In this document: piece by piece, positions 23,325-33,314 of the stretch | How the letters are laid out: each line of letters starts with the position of its first letter | How positions within the stretch are numbered: the stretch's first letter is position 1 | NCBI RefSeq assembly: GCF_900113765.1 | Contig: NZ_FOQO01000002.1 | Span: forward strand, 725,662-789,661 | Direction: 5' to 3' | Length of the DNA stretch: 64,000 nucleotides | Source of the DNA: Parapedobacter indicus | GTDB taxonomy: Bacteria > Bacteroidota > Bacteroidia > Sphingobacteriales > Sphingobacteriaceae | Translations under genes and position numbers: made by a program | The notes under the pieces: model-generated | What the model was told of the DNA's origin: nothing | The model's input: only the letters and a program-made list of their open reading frames with translations | Databases searched by the model: none

Positions 23325-25727
23325 TTATTCCAGCGGCAATTCCACCCGATTACGTTGTTGGTTCCGCCATATATCCAGCAGCAGGCGGCCTTTCCATTTG
23401 TGTGATGCCTCCGCTTTCCGAAGGGCAAGCACGTCTTCCGTAGGAGTATCCTCACAAGCCAAGATCACATCTCCCGGCTGTATTCCGGCACGTGCCAAGG
23501 GAGATCCGGCAGGCACTTCCAATAGTAGCACTCCGGCAACCTCCGCCAAACCTGCAGCCGATTGCTCTCCCAGAGTCTCTACATTTTTCAGCTTGCCGCC
23601 GTACCATTGTATTACTTCGCCCGCAGCTAGGGAACTTCCTATCGCGAGCGGCGAAATTTCCGGCGCATCGGCTAAGGCTTTCAGGCGGTCGGCTACTACG
23701 CCGAATTCGTTCATCGGTATATTCACAAACCCATCCGCCAAAAAATCAGCATCTTTTCCCAAGGTAAAATTCCCGGCTGCTGCATCCACAAACCGTGGAT
23801 CGCCCACCACGCCGTTGCGTTCGATGCCATACTTTTGGGTTGCCTCCAGGTCTGTGCTGTCCACAAAAAAATTGTGATCTACTGTATCGCCCCAATGGTT
23901 TACCTGAATCTGTTGATGGGCGGTCATCACGATATTACGGGTGAAGACGTCGTGGCTATTTTCAAACCACACGTGCGGATGAAAGCCATTGTTTACTAAA
24001 ATATTATTATACACCTTCCGGTAGAACCCCTCCCGGAGTTTCAGTCCGCCGGCCAGGCAGAGGTTGTTATAGATTTGATAGTTGCTCGACCCGTCATCCA
24101 AATCAACATCCCACCCATGGTCGCACCGGAAACGGTTGTTGCGGATCACCGTTGTCTCTACCGCATCCAGTAAAATCCATTCCGGGTGTACCTTTACCAG
24201 GCTGTCCATTACCGCCCTGTTTGGGTGCCAGAAACGGTCGCGACCCCAGGAGTTGAACGCGCCGTGGTCACCTGTTTCCAGCACCGTCTGGAAAACATCA
24301 TTGTATTCGATGACATGGCCGCCCCAGGCACCGTCGCCGATGTTGATTCCGGCGCGCGGCACCTGATAAATTGTATTATGGCGCACACCGATGCGGGCAG
24401 CCAGTTGGATTTGTATCCCAGCTACCTGTTTTTCAATGGTACCGATGTAGCGAATGAGGTTGTCTTCCGCGATACAATCCGCCGGGTACGCTTCGCTCTT
24501 CGGGCCGGCGATGGTATCTATCTCGTTGGCGGGCACGTACTCCTCGTAGCGGAAGGATGGCGAACGTGCCGCCGCGGCGTTCCCCACGAAGGCAATGCCA
24601 CTCCCACCGATGTGTTCGATGAGGTTTCCCGTGATGTCGACTTGCCTGTTGTAGTTGCTCACAAATACCGCGTTCCCTCCCAGCAGGCTGAATGTGGCGT
24701 TGTGTATACCGCACCGCTCGGTGCCATCAAACAGCACTGCTCCGTTGCGGTAGATGCTCCAATCGCTTCGCATGAGCTGTTCCTGCGTTTTCATAAACGT
24801 CGGCACTGTATGCTGGAAGGTGAGTCCTTCAAAGAAAATGTCCGTAACCGGATGCTCTTCATTCCCTTTTAACTGAATCACCGATTCCAACTGTGCTGCA
24901 ATGAAGTCCATTTCATCGATCTGCTCGCCTTCTTCAGGGAGGTAATAGAGCATCCGTTCCGCCCGGTCAAAGTACCATTCGCCCGGCGCGTCGAGTTCCT
25001 CGGCGATATTCTCCACAAAGCGCATGGTGGGATGCATTGCACTGGGCCGGTTGTTTTGCCATCCACCCACGTAGGTAGGCATGCCGGTTGCGTCTTTGCC
25101 GGTGATGCGGTAATGCATGCCGCCCCACCTGCCGCTGTGCATGGCATGAATGTATCCCCCTTCGGGGTTTGCCCAACGGACCACACGTTCGGGCGCCAGC
25201 GCATCCGCCGCAAACCCGCCGAAGGGATATACGCCTTCCGCTCGGTTGGGATAGCGCGCCCGGGTTAGTGCCTTCCCTCCTGCATATAAGCTTTCGATCG
25301 AATCCACTGTCTGCACGTGAGCTTTCCAAATATGGTCACCCTGTTTTTGCCAGCTGAGTTGCAACGGCGCACCGGCGCTTAGCACCACACTGCCCCCTTC
25401 TTCCGCCCGGATTGTATAGGGTGCATCGGGCGTTCCCGACTCTTCAGGCCCAAAAACCAGCGGTTCGGACAAGAAATAGGTCCCCGGAAGCATTACGATG
25501 TCAAACCGATTCGTGTTTCCCGATGCCTTTTCTTCGGCCACCGCACGCTTGGCAGTTGCCAACGAGCCAAACGGGTGGTCTTTCGTGCCAGCTGCCGTTT
25601 CGGCACCTGTGGGTGCCACGTAGTAGGTGGTTACGTCGGTACCGCACGAGGCCAGGACCCACACACCGCAGATCCACATCATCTGCCGCAGTCGTATTAC
25701 ACCGTACATAAAAATCGTATCGTTCAT
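23325..25727 (-). CDS. Right-handed beta-helix lipoprotein with C-terminal PDZ domain (PUL 2)
   Basis: An 800-residue lipoprotein (lipobox LASC near residue 28; translation may begin at the second ATG, 25709). It opens with TYYVAPTGAETAAGTKDHPFGSL, the entry of GH141-like beta-helix enzymes, followed by the dissociated helical repeats of NNLIRYIG/NNRF/YNN type to about residue 640. Residues 700-800 form a PDZ-like domain (GVLLLEVPAGSPLARAGIQPGDVILA). The beta-helix part probably acts on a polysaccharide; the exact activity cannot be assigned. A PDZ fused to such a catalytic domain is uncommon. It is the last gene of PUL 2, 10 bases after SusD. Confidence 0.85.
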   Translation of the reverse strand: MNDTIFMYGVIRLRQMMWICGVWVLASCGTDVTTYYVAPTGAETAAGTKDHPFGSLATAKRAVAEEKASGNTNRFDIVMLPGTYFLSEPLVFGPEESGTPDAPYTIRAEEGGSVVLSAGAPLQLSWQKQGDHIWKAHVQTVDSIESLYAGGKALTRARYPNRAEGVYPFGGFAADALAPERVVRWANPEGGYIHAMHSGRWGGMHYRITGKDATGMPTYVGGWQNNRPSAMHPTMRFVENIAEELDAPGEWYFDRAERMLYYLPEEGEQIDEMDFIAAQLESVIQLKGNEEHPVTDIFFEGLTFQHTVPTFMKTQEQLMRSDWSIYRNGAVLFDGTERCGIHNATFSLLGGNAVFVSNYNRQVDITGNLIEHIGGSGIAFVGNAAAARSPSFRYEEYVPANEIDTIAGPKSEAYPADCIAEDNLIRYIGTIEKQVAGIQIQLAARIGVRHNTIYQVPRAGINIGDGAWGGHVIEYNDVFQTVLETGDHGAFNSWGRDRFWHPNRAVMDSLVKVHPEWILLDAVETTVIRNNRFRCDHGWDVDLDDGSSNYQIYNNLCLAGGLKLREGFYRKVYNNILVNNGFHPHVWFENSHDVFTRNIVMTAHQQIQVNHWGDTVDHNFFVDSTDLEATQKYGIERNGVVGDPRFVDAAAGNFTLGKDADFLADGFVNIPMNEFGVVADRLKALADAPEISPLAIGSSLAAGEVIQWYGGKLKNVETLGEQSAAGLAEVAGVLLLEVPAGSPLARAGIQPGDVILACEDTPTEDVLALRKAEASHKWKGRLLLDIWRNQQRNRVELPLE

Positions 25728-25737
25728 GGGATTTCAT

Positions 25738-27180
25738 TTATTGGTACAACGGATTCTGCGGGATGTTATTTGTCGTGATTTCTTCCACCGGAATCAACCA
25801 AGTTTGGTTGTAAGGTCCAATCGGTACATTCAACGAACTGCCCCTAGCTTCCTGTATCCGGCTAAACGTATTGGTTCGTTTCATGGTTTGCCAGCCCAGT
25901 CCTTCTGCATGCAGTTCCCAATTCCGTTCGTTGATTACCGCCTCGCGAAACTGTTCTTTGGTCAATCCGGCCAGATCCGGCACGTGAGAAGCATTGCCCT
26001 TATCCAAACGTGCCCTTTCGCGGATTTTGTTGATGTAGCGATACGCATCTGCCGGGCCATTGATTTCGTTTTCAGCCTCCGCCGCAATCAAGTACATTTC
26101 AGCCAGCCGAATGATCGGCCGCGACCAGGAGACCATCGCCTGTGAGGGCCCCACTCCACGGTCAATCAAGTCGGTATCCACGAATTTCTGAAAAAAAGGC
26201 AACCGCAGGGGGCCGTTGGGTGCTGCGTAGTTTTGCTGTATACCCCAGGTTTTCCGTCGATCGCCGTTGGGGAAACTGCTGACAAAAGCATCTGTGGGCA
26301 TCAGTACAGGGCGGTAACCTTCTGCTGTACACATCGTATTGTGCAGGCCATTACCGCCTCTTCCCGGCACATATTGCCGTTCCCAGATCGATTCGGAGGT
26401 GTATGCTTCGTTATGGAATACCGCCGTATAATCATCCAGCAGTGCAAAGCGGCCATCACCGATTACCGCTAGGGCCTTGTCGCGTGCTTGTGTATAATAA
26501 TCCGTCAGGTTGAGCGGGTTTCCGGCCATCGTAAGGTATACCCGGGCCAGCAATGCCGTGGCCACCGCTTTGTATACGCGCCCCTCTTGGGGGCCTACAT
26601 CCGGCAGATTCGACTCTGCGAAAAGCAGGTCATCCACGATCAGGTTATACACTTCTCCTTGCGGCGTGCGGGGCAGTTGAAGCTCGGCGTAGCTAGGAGC
26701 CACCTTGGTTGGCATCGGTACATCGCCAAAAAGTTGCACCAGGTCGAAAAATGCGTATGCCCGGAGAAACCGTGCCTCGGCGGTCAGCTGTGCACGCTTG
26801 GTGTCGTCAAGCGGCGCTTCCGGCAAGTATTCAAGCAGGAAATTCGCGTTTTTGATCACTCCATAGGGACCGTTCCAGGCATCCCGTGCATTGTAATACG
26901 AAGGCGTAGGATTGTTGTTATAGATCGGCAGCGCCTGCTCCACGCCTGCATCCGGTGCGCGGTAAATATCAGCGATCAGTTCGTGTGTAAATGTCACATA
27001 CATTGGAAAAGAAGCATACATACCTTTCGCAACCGCCTCATAGCCGTCCGGATTAGTAAGAATACCTCCTGGGCTAAGCACCGTTTTTGGATCTTCTGCT
27101 AGCATTTTTTCACAGCCGGTGTGGGCAGCCGCAACCACCAAAAATAACCCGGCCCATGTGTATTTTATATATCGTTTCAT
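25738..27180 (-). CDS. SusD/RagB-family glycan-binding lipoprotein (PUL 2)
   Basis: A 480-residue lipoprotein: lipobox HTGC at about residue 22, EKMLAEDPKTVLSPGGILTN, TPR-like helices with FLRAYAFFDLVQLFGDVP, and the RagB/SusD C-terminal part ending IPVEEITTNNIPQNPLYQ. It is the partner lid of the SusC encoded 18 bases upstream. The length and motifs are typical. Confidence 0.95.
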   Translation of the reverse strand: MKRYIKYTWAGLFLVVAAAHTGCEKMLAEDPKTVLSPGGILTNPDGYEAVAKGMYASFPMYVTFTHELIADIYRAPDAGVEQALPIYNNNPTPSYYNARDAWNGPYGVIKNANFLLEYLPEAPLDDTKRAQLTAEARFLRAYAFFDLVQLFGDVPMPTKVAPSYAELQLPRTPQGEVYNLIVDDLLFAESNLPDVGPQEGRVYKAVATALLARVYLTMAGNPLNLTDYYTQARDKALAVIGDGRFALLDDYTAVFHNEAYTSESIWERQYVPGRGGNGLHNTMCTAEGYRPVLMPTDAFVSSFPNGDRRKTWGIQQNYAAPNGPLRLPFFQKFVDTDLIDRGVGPSQAMVSWSRPIIRLAEMYLIAAEAENEINGPADAYRYINKIRERARLDKGNASHVPDLAGLTKEQFREAVINERNWELHAEGLGWQTMKRTNTFSRIQEARGSSLNVPIGPYNQTWLIPVEEITTNNIPQNPLYQ

Positions 27181-27198
27181 AACTACGCTATGTTTCTA

Positions 27199-30100
27199 TC
27201 AAAAAGTAATATTCAGTCCTGCAGTAATGGATTTAGTAGATGGGTAGTTGCCCCTATCCCATCCCACGATGCTGGCCGAAGCCCACGATACTTCAGGGTC
27301 ATATCCTGAATAGTTCGTAAAGGTGAGGTAATTCTGTAGGCTTACGTATACCCTAATGGATGATGCTTTCTCCCTGCGGAATACCTGTGGAGCAAATGAA
27401 TAACCAAGCGTCACATCCCGCAGCCGCAGGTACGAACCATCCTCCAACCAAAGGCTGTTGGCGTAATCTCTCACTGCGCTTCCGCTGCCCGCGGAAGGCT
27501 TGTCTATCACATTGCCGCTACCCTGCCAGCGTTGCTCAAACGCTTCGCGGGTAGGCGTCCAATTGCCGTTCATCGTAATGTTGTATTTACGGAATTCATT
27601 GGCAATGTCATTGCCATAGCTACCTACGATCAGGAATGAAAAATCCAGCCGTTTATACGTAAAGTGATTGTTGAAACCAAAAGTAAACTTCGGTTCGAAG
27701 TTAGACAGCACCGTACGATCCTCCTGGTCGTTGACTACCCCTTCTCCGTCCCAGTTCTTAAACCGGTAGTCGCCCGCCTTCTTCGTCGGTTCGCCATTTT
27801 CCACCGCTTCGGCATCGGTTTGGTAGATGCCTTCCACGGTATAGCCGTACAACTGCATCATGGACTGTCCCACGATGGTGGGAAACCAATTGCCTCCTGT
27901 ACCGATTTCCATGAAGGAGATCGGATTGTTATGCGCATCCACCCCTAGGTCCAGCACCTTTGTCCGGTTGTGTGATACCGTAAGGATCGGATTCCAGGTA
28001 ACGTTGCCAAGGCTTTGCTGTAAGGACACCTGGAATTCCACCCCCCTGTTGCGCACTGCGCCCACATTTTGCAACACCCTGCTGAATCCGCTCGAACCCG
28101 GCAGATTGATCCCCAGCAACAGATCCGTTGTCCTTTTGTCGTACCAATCGGCCGTGATGTTGAGCTTGCCGTTGAGCAGACCCAGGTCTAGCCCCAGGTC
28201 CAACTGCCGCGTGGTTTCCCACTTCAAATCCCTGTTTTCCAGTGCCGACAATGAAAAGCCCGTATGTTGTGTGTTATTCAATGCAATATCCACACTGGTC
28301 AGGTTGGCCAGCGTCTGGTAATTGGCAATGGCCTGGTTTCCGGAGAAGCCGAAGCTTGTCCGCAGTTTCAAATTGGAAATGGCTTCGCTGTCTTTCAGGA
28401 AATCTTCCTCAGAGACCGCCCACGCTAGCGCACCCGAAGGGAAAAATGCAAATTTGTTATTCGCACCGAATCGCGAAGAGCCGTCGTAGCGCGCGGTGAG
28501 GGTTACGTAATATTTGTTGTTGTAATGGTAATTGGCGCGTCCCAGGTAGGAAACCAATTTGTTATCGCCAAAAGACGAAGATGGTTGCGCTTTGGTAACT
28601 GCCGCCTGGATGTTGTTTGCCCCAAAGATGTCACTGAGAAAACCCAATCCTGATCCACTTTTCAGTTCGTCGCTCCTGCTGTCCTGGTAGGTCAGCCCCA
28701 CCACTACGTTCAGGTTGTGGCTGCCTATCTCCCTGGCGTATTCCAGTGTATTTTCGTTCAGGAACGAAAAGCTGGTTCCGTAATTTCTGGAGGCTCTGCC
28801 GAATACCGGTTGGCCGTCGGCATCGGTACCTTGCCCAAGCGTAATGTTGCCCGGATAATAGATTTCCGATTTATCGCTGCTGTGGTCCAGGCCCGCACTC
28901 ACATTCAGCTTCAGGCCGTCCATGATCTGGTACGAGAGGTTCACGTTACCCAGCAAGCGAAGATTTTTGGAAGGGTTGTGCCAGTTTTCGGAGAGGCCCA
29001 CTGGGTTGGTTTCTCCCCATGGTACACCCGTAAATCGAGTATATACCCCATCGGCATTGTACACGCCCTGCGTAGGCGGCATCACCATGGTGGTAAAAGG
29101 GATGCCACCGCTGCCGTCGGCGCTTTGGTATTGCGCCCGTTCAAAGTTTGATTGCTGCACCGAAAGGTTCGTATTGAACTGCAGCTTTTCGCTAATTTTC
29201 TGATCCAGGTTAACCCGGAACGAGTATCGGTCGAACGACGAGTTACGGATAATCCCATCCTGATTGAAATAACCGAAGGAGCTAAAATACCGGGTCTTTT
29301 CATTCCCGCCCGAGAGGGACAGGTCATGGCTCTGTACCATCGCCGTGCGGTACACCAGGTCCTGCCAGTCGGTTCCTTCGCCGAGTGCATCAATCTCCTG
29401 CGGTGTCCATGGCAAGGAGGTTCCGTCATTGGTGGCCACCTCGTTCTGCAATTGCGCGAATTCCGCAGCATTGATCAACTCCACCTTTTTGCGGAGGTCT
29501 TGTGCTCCCGCGTAGCCGCTGTAGCTAATGGACGGTTCGCCCGCCTTTCCTTTTTTGGTCGTGATCATGATGACGCCGTTAGCTCCGCGCGAGCCGTAGA
29601 TAGCCGTTGATGAAGCATCTTTCAATACACTGACACTTTCCACATCGTTGGGGTTAAGCTGCGAGGTGAGGCCATCCACCGGCATGCCGTCTATCACGTA
29701 CAAGGGATCGTTACTGGCACCCAGCGAATTGGTCCCCCTTATCTTTATCCGCATAAATTCGCCGGGCTGGCCCGACGCCTGTGTTACCTGCACACCTGCG
29801 GCATGTCCCTGCAATCCCTGCGCAATGGTGGAAACCGCATTGACCTGCGTCAGCTTCTCGGCCGATACCGATGCGATGGAGCCCGTCAGGTCTGAACGTC
29901 GCACGGTGCCGTAGCCCACTACGACCACTTCATCCAAGTCTGCCGCCTCTGCTTGCCGCATGGTCACGTTTACGGACAATCTATCGGCCAGTACCGTAGC
30001 GGTCTCATAGCCAAGGTAGCTAAACACCAAGCTATCCCCCACAACGGCTGCAATGCGAAACCGCCCCTTCTCATCTGTGGCTGCCTCCGTCGGTTTACCC

Positions 30101-30546
30101 GCTACCTTTACAGACACGCCCGCCAAGGCCGTGCCTGTTTGGTCGTACACATTGCCGGTTATCCGATCCTGAACCTGTGCCCGAGGGTTTGGGCCCGGGT
30201 TGACGGCCACGGGAACGCCCACCTTCTCTTTTACCACGATGGTACCCTCATGCATGTAGTATTCCAATGGGTATTTTTCGGTCATTTTATCCAATACCTC
30301 CTTCAACGCTCCCTTAGCGGTGAGCGTTATTTTCAAGCCGCTCCTGAGCAGGCTTTCCTCGTAGATAAACCGGTAGCCTGTCTGCTTCCTGATTTCCGAA
30401 AAAACCGTTTTTACTGAACTGTTTTTCACATCGAGGTCTACGGTCTGCCCCGATGTGTTCGCATATCCTCCCAATGAAAATATACTGATGAAAATCCACG
30501 TAAGTTTCATGATACGTATAAATTGGCCGTGCGAAATTTTATCCAT
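27199..30546 (-). CDS. SusC/RagA-family TonB-dependent transporter with STN domain (PUL 2)
   Basis: A 1115-residue transporter. After the signal (MKLTWIFISIFSLGGYA) are an STN domain (about 38-95, VKTVFSEIRKQTGYRFIYEE), a carboxypeptidase-regulatory-like domain (ITGNVYDQTGTALAGVSV), DEVVVVGYGTVRRSDLTG, the plug (DPLYVIDGMPVDG; STAIYGSRGANGVIMITT) and the barrel. The STN domain pairs it with the FecR upstream. The ATG at 30546 has a -7 box for an opposing promoter abutting it, as at the other STN-type susC. It imports the PUL 2 ligand with SusD. Confidence 0.95.
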   Translation of the reverse strand: MDKISHGQFIRIMKLTWIFISIFSLGGYANTSGQTVDLDVKNSSVKTVFSEIRKQTGYRFIYEESLLRSGLKITLTAKGALKEVLDKMTEKYPLEYYMHEGTIVVKEKVGVPVAVNPGPNPRAQVQDRITGNVYDQTGTALAGVSVKVAGKPTEAATDEKGRFRIAAVVGDSLVFSYLGYETATVLADRLSVNVTMRQAEAADLDEVVVVGYGTVRRSDLTGSIASVSAEKLTQVNAVSTIAQGLQGHAAGVQVTQASGQPGEFMRIKIRGTNSLGASNDPLYVIDGMPVDGLTSQLNPNDVESVSVLKDASSTAIYGSRGANGVIMITTKKGKAGEPSISYSGYAGAQDLRKKVELINAAEFAQLQNEVATNDGTSLPWTPQEIDALGEGTDWQDLVYRTAMVQSHDLSLSGGNEKTRYFSSFGYFNQDGIIRNSSFDRYSFRVNLDQKISEKLQFNTNLSVQQSNFERAQYQSADGSGGIPFTTMVMPPTQGVYNADGVYTRFTGVPWGETNPVGLSENWHNPSKNLRLLGNVNLSYQIMDGLKLNVSAGLDHSSDKSEIYYPGNITLGQGTDADGQPVFGRASRNYGTSFSFLNENTLEYAREIGSHNLNVVVGLTYQDSRSDELKSGSGLGFLSDIFGANNIQAAVTKAQPSSSFGDNKLVSYLGRANYHYNNKYYVTLTARYDGSSRFGANNKFAFFPSGALAWAVSEEDFLKDSEAISNLKLRTSFGFSGNQAIANYQTLANLTSVDIALNNTQHTGFSLSALENRDLKWETTRQLDLGLDLGLLNGKLNITADWYDKRTTDLLLGINLPGSSGFSRVLQNVGAVRNRGVEFQVSLQQSLGNVTWNPILTVSHNRTKVLDLGVDAHNNPISFMEIGTGGNWFPTIVGQSMMQLYGYTVEGIYQTDAEAVENGEPTKKAGDYRFKNWDGEGVVNDQEDRTVLSNFEPKFTFGFNNHFTYKRLDFSFLIVGSYGNDIANEFRKYNITMNGNWTPTREAFEQRWQGSGNVIDKPSAGSGSAVRDYANSLWLEDGSYLRLRDVTLGYSFAPQVFRREKASSIRVYVSLQNYLTFTNYSGYDPEVSWASASIVGWDRGNYPSTKSITAGLNITF

Positions 30547-30553
30547 AAATTTG
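30523..30553 (+). promoter_or_regulatory. Promoter antisense to susC (PUL 2)
   Basis: TTG at 30523-30525, a 20-base spacer and TAAATTTG at 30546-30553 match the Bacteroidota -33/-7 promoter layout exactly, pointing away from susC. The -7 box overlaps the first base of the susC start codon. Confidence 0.6.
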
Positions 30554-30559
30554 ATTATT

Positions 30560-30641
30560 AAGGTTATTGTATTGGGTTATAATCGTTCCTGTACATCCTA
30601 CCTTATCGTGTCCGGAGGTAGTGGCTTACCTTCGGACTTTT
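30560..30641 (+). ncRNA. Candidate antisense sRNA between fecR and susC (PUL 2)
   Basis: From the promoter at 30523-30553 an RNA would start near 30560. It would end at a terminator with an 11-bp stem (30610-30620 with 30627-30637, one mismatched or G-U position), a 6-base loop and four Ts at 30638-30641, for a length near 80 nt. It would cover the leader of the susC mRNA. Position, size and ECF/FecR context match the DonS-type repressing sRNAs of Bacteroides. The start site is estimated. Confidence 0.6.
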
Positions 30642-30697
30642 AGTGATGCATCGTATTGTGTTAGCTAGTTTTTTTCAAAACGCACCTCCTTTTTCAG

Positions 30698-31855
30698 TTA
30701 ATTTACAATGAGTTTTTTTCCCTCGATGGAAAATTGTTTACCGCTCAGGTCGGCGAGCAGTGCACACACCCCACCCAGTGTGGAGCTCCGTTTGATATCG
30801 CCGATATATTTTTTGCTGCCCCACGCCACGGTGCTTACCACCTCCACGCCATACCACCTGGCCACTTCATCGAGGATTTCCTCCATGTTTTTATGGTTAA
30901 AATAAAAATATCCATCTTTCCAGGCCAGTGCCTCTTCGAGATCTGCGGCCTCTACGCGCATGTCATCCGCCTGTGAAACCAATGCAAAACCAGGCTGCAA
31001 TAGCTGTTCGCGCCTGCCGTTGCTTACTTTGATTCCTCCTTCTGTCAGGATCGTCTTTACCTGACCGGTTCGCGCGTGGCTGTTCACGTTGAAGGCCGTA
31101 CCCAGCGCGGTAATCTGCAGCTTGTCTACTTCCACGATAAATGGGCGGGCGGCATCTTTGGCAATTTCGAAGTACGCTTCTCCGGCTATGGTTACCCGGC
31201 GTTCGTGAGTAGCAAACCCTGCGGGGAAGATCAGTTTGGAATCCGCATTCACCCATACTTTCGTACCGTCGCTGAGTACCAGTTGATAGGTACCCCCTAC
31301 CGGCACGACTATCTGATGCTTAGCCGCTCCCTGGGTTTGGGAGGCCCCGCCGTGGTATACCAACCTGCCTGCTTGCAGGTCAACAACAGACGATGCATCG
31401 TTCAGCTGCCCTGATTCCCGGTCGTTCAAGACTACTTGTTTGCCATCGGACAAGGTAAGTATCGCTTTATTGCCCCCGGGCAAGACATCATTTTTGTGGC
31501 CATATTGCGTATCCGGAACTGTTGTTCCGTTTATCGTTGGCCACATCATCAGCCATGCCATTCCAACCATGAGCAGTACGGCAGCGGCCATTCCCATCCA
31601 CATCCGCTTTATTATCTTTCTGCGTCGTGCACGGCGTTTGGATAACACCTCTTCCCAATCCGCTGCCTGTGGAATTGCGTCCAGCGCATCCAGCTTTTCT
31701 GCTGTCATGAGGTCATCTTGGTATTCACGCAGCAATTCGCGGACAAAGGGATCGTGTGCTGCCCGCCCTTTCAGCAACGCGGCATCAGCCTCATTCAGCG
31801 TACCCTTTATATGCGCCAAAACAAGCTGTACCAATTCTATATGATCTTTGTCCAT
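30698..31855 (-). CDS. FecR-family anti-sigma factor (PUL 2)
   Basis: A 385-residue inner-membrane regulator: sigma-binding N-terminus, a transmembrane segment near residues 85-110 (MWMGMAAAVLLMVGMAWLMM), a FecR domain (VPVGGTYQLVLSDGTKVWVN; IAGEAYFEI) and a DUF4974 domain (YFYFNHKNMEEILDEVARWYGVEV). It should couple ligand occupancy of the PUL 2 SusC to the sigma factor encoded 98 bases upstream. Confidence 0.95.
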   Translation of the reverse strand: MDKDHIELVQLVLAHIKGTLNEADAALLKGRAAHDPFVRELLREYQDDLMTAEKLDALDAIPQAADWEEVLSKRRARRRKIIKRMWMGMAAAVLLMVGMAWLMMWPTINGTTVPDTQYGHKNDVLPGGNKAILTLSDGKQVVLNDRESGQLNDASSVVDLQAGRLVYHGGASQTQGAAKHQIVVPVGGTYQLVLSDGTKVWVNADSKLIFPAGFATHERRVTIAGEAYFEIAKDAARPFIVEVDKLQITALGTAFNVNSHARTGQVKTILTEGGIKVSNGRREQLLQPGFALVSQADDMRVEAADLEEALAWKDGYFYFNHKNMEEILDEVARWYGVEVVSTVAWGSKKYIGDIKRSSTLGGVCALLADLSGKQFSIEGKKLIVN

Positions 31856-31953
31856 AACCGATCTTTCCCGTTGGTTTATGAATAAGAAACATGAACTTAA
31901 AAAATGGGTGAAAAGCCGCGAAGATTTTTTTTTGAAAAAGCGAAACTCCGGTT

Positions 31954-32496
31954 CTAGGATAACAGGAGCGAAAGGATCACGGCAAATGACTGTGGCGACA
32001 GTTTATTGCGGAGCAGGAAAATTGCTCGTTGTTTCTGAGTTTTAACGGTATTGATGCTGACGCCCAACTCATCGGCTATTTCCTGGTTCTTCTTACCCTC
32101 CAGGTAAGCCATTTTGCATACGCTGGCACATCGTCCGGGCAATGAATCAAGCGCGGTATGGAGTTCGCCGATGATTTCAGCGTGTACCATCGCCTGAAGC
32201 GCACCCATTTCATCGGCTTCATCCATTTTATGTTGCGTGTGGATGCGAGCTGCGATGTGTTGGTGCCGTACCCTATTAAGCGCAGCATTTTTCACGATAC
32301 TATACAAATAGCTCTTTATGGCTGCCGGATTATCACTTACCCGCGACTGACTTTCCAATAGCACTACAAAAGCATCCTGCGCGATATCTCTGGCGGCTTC
32401 ACGGCATGCAACTAACCGGTACGCGAATTCACACATGCGCAGGTAGTACCGATCGTACAGCTCTTTCACGAAAATATCCCAAGTAGCTCTTTTCAT
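31954..32496 (-). CDS. ECF (FecI/RpoE-like) sigma factor (PUL 2)
   Basis: A 180-residue sigma factor with region 2 (AARDIAQDAFVVLLES; IKSYLYSIVKNAALNRVR) and region 4 (LPGRCASVCKMAYLEGKKNQEIADELGVSINTVKTQKQRAI), ending in a hydrophobic tail (AVILSLLLS). It heads PUL 2 and is probably required for susC/susD transcription. The 258 bases upstream to the next gene show no clear promoter or structure. Confidence 0.94.
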   Translation of the reverse strand: MKRATWDIFVKELYDRYYLRMCEFAYRLVACREAARDIAQDAFVVLLESQSRVSDNPAAIKSYLYSIVKNAALNRVRHQHIAARIHTQHKMDEADEMGALQAMVHAEIIGELHTALDSLPGRCASVCKMAYLEGKKNQEIADELGVSINTVKTQKQRAIFLLRNKLSPQSFAVILSLLLS

Positions 32497-32754
32497 AATT
32501 GCCCTTCAGTGATCTTTATCCGTTTCCCACACCACATCCATAGCAGGAACTTCAGGGTAAGCCAAAGGCATGGTTTATCATTGGTACACCGGCCGCCCTA
32601 TGGATTACAAAGAACACATAAATGCGGCAACAATGATTCAGGTGGTTTAACCATCTATTCAAACAAATTAGCAGTGGCTGCTGCGGATCATGCCAAGGAG
32701 GGCACGATGATACCCTGGTGAAAACATTCCGGCGGATAGTCCGTTAGCTACTTT

Positions 32755-33294
32755 GTGAAGCCACCCGAACAACCTGTCGTATATACCGTCGGACATTCCA
32801 ACCATTGTCTGGATGATTTTGTGACGATGCTACAGTCCTTCGCCATCAAGGAGCTGGTAGACATACGAAGGCTTCCCGGCTCACGGAAGTACCCTTGGTT
32901 TGACCAAGAAAATCTGAAAATCTCGCTGAAAAAAAATGGGATACATTACTTGTATCTGAAAGAGCTGGGTGGCAGAAGACAGGTACAAAAAGATTCGAGG
33001 AACAATCGATGGCATAATGCTTCATTCCGCGGTTATGCCGATTATATGGAAACCGAAGATTTTGAACGGGCTATCGTCCAGCTTGAAACGGTTGCTTTGA
33101 AACATCCAATCGCGTACATGTGTGCGGAGGCCGTTTGGTGGCGGTGTCATCGCTCAATGGTGTCCGACTATTTAAAGGCAAAAGGCTGGACGGTATTACA
33201 TATTATGGCGCCCGGTAAAACGCAGGAGCACCCCTATACGTCGCCTGCCCGAATTGTGGGCGACCGAGTTGTTTATTCAGACGAAAATTTGTAA
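32755..33294 (+). CDS. DUF488 family protein
   Basis: A 179-residue protein with the DUF488 signatures VYTVGHSNHCLDDFVTML, LVDIRRLPGSRKYPWF, YLKELGGRR and CAEAVWWRCHRSMVSDYL, the last with the conserved CAE...CHR residues. The function of the family is unknown; it has been grouped with nucleic-acid-related proteins. Translation starts at a GTG (32755), as no ATG precedes the conserved start. It is followed closely by the DUF2945 and EamA genes in the same direction. Confidence 0.88.
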   Translation: MKPPEQPVVYTVGHSNHCLDDFVTMLQSFAIKELVDIRRLPGSRKYPWFDQENLKISLKKNGIHYLYLKELGGRRQVQKDSRNNRWHNASFRGYADYMETEDFERAIVQLETVALKHPIAYMCAEAVWWRCHRSMVSDYLKAKGWTVLHIMAPGKTQEHPYTSPARIVGDRVVYSDENL

Positions 33295-33314
33295 AATCGA
33301 CAAAATTCCTCATC

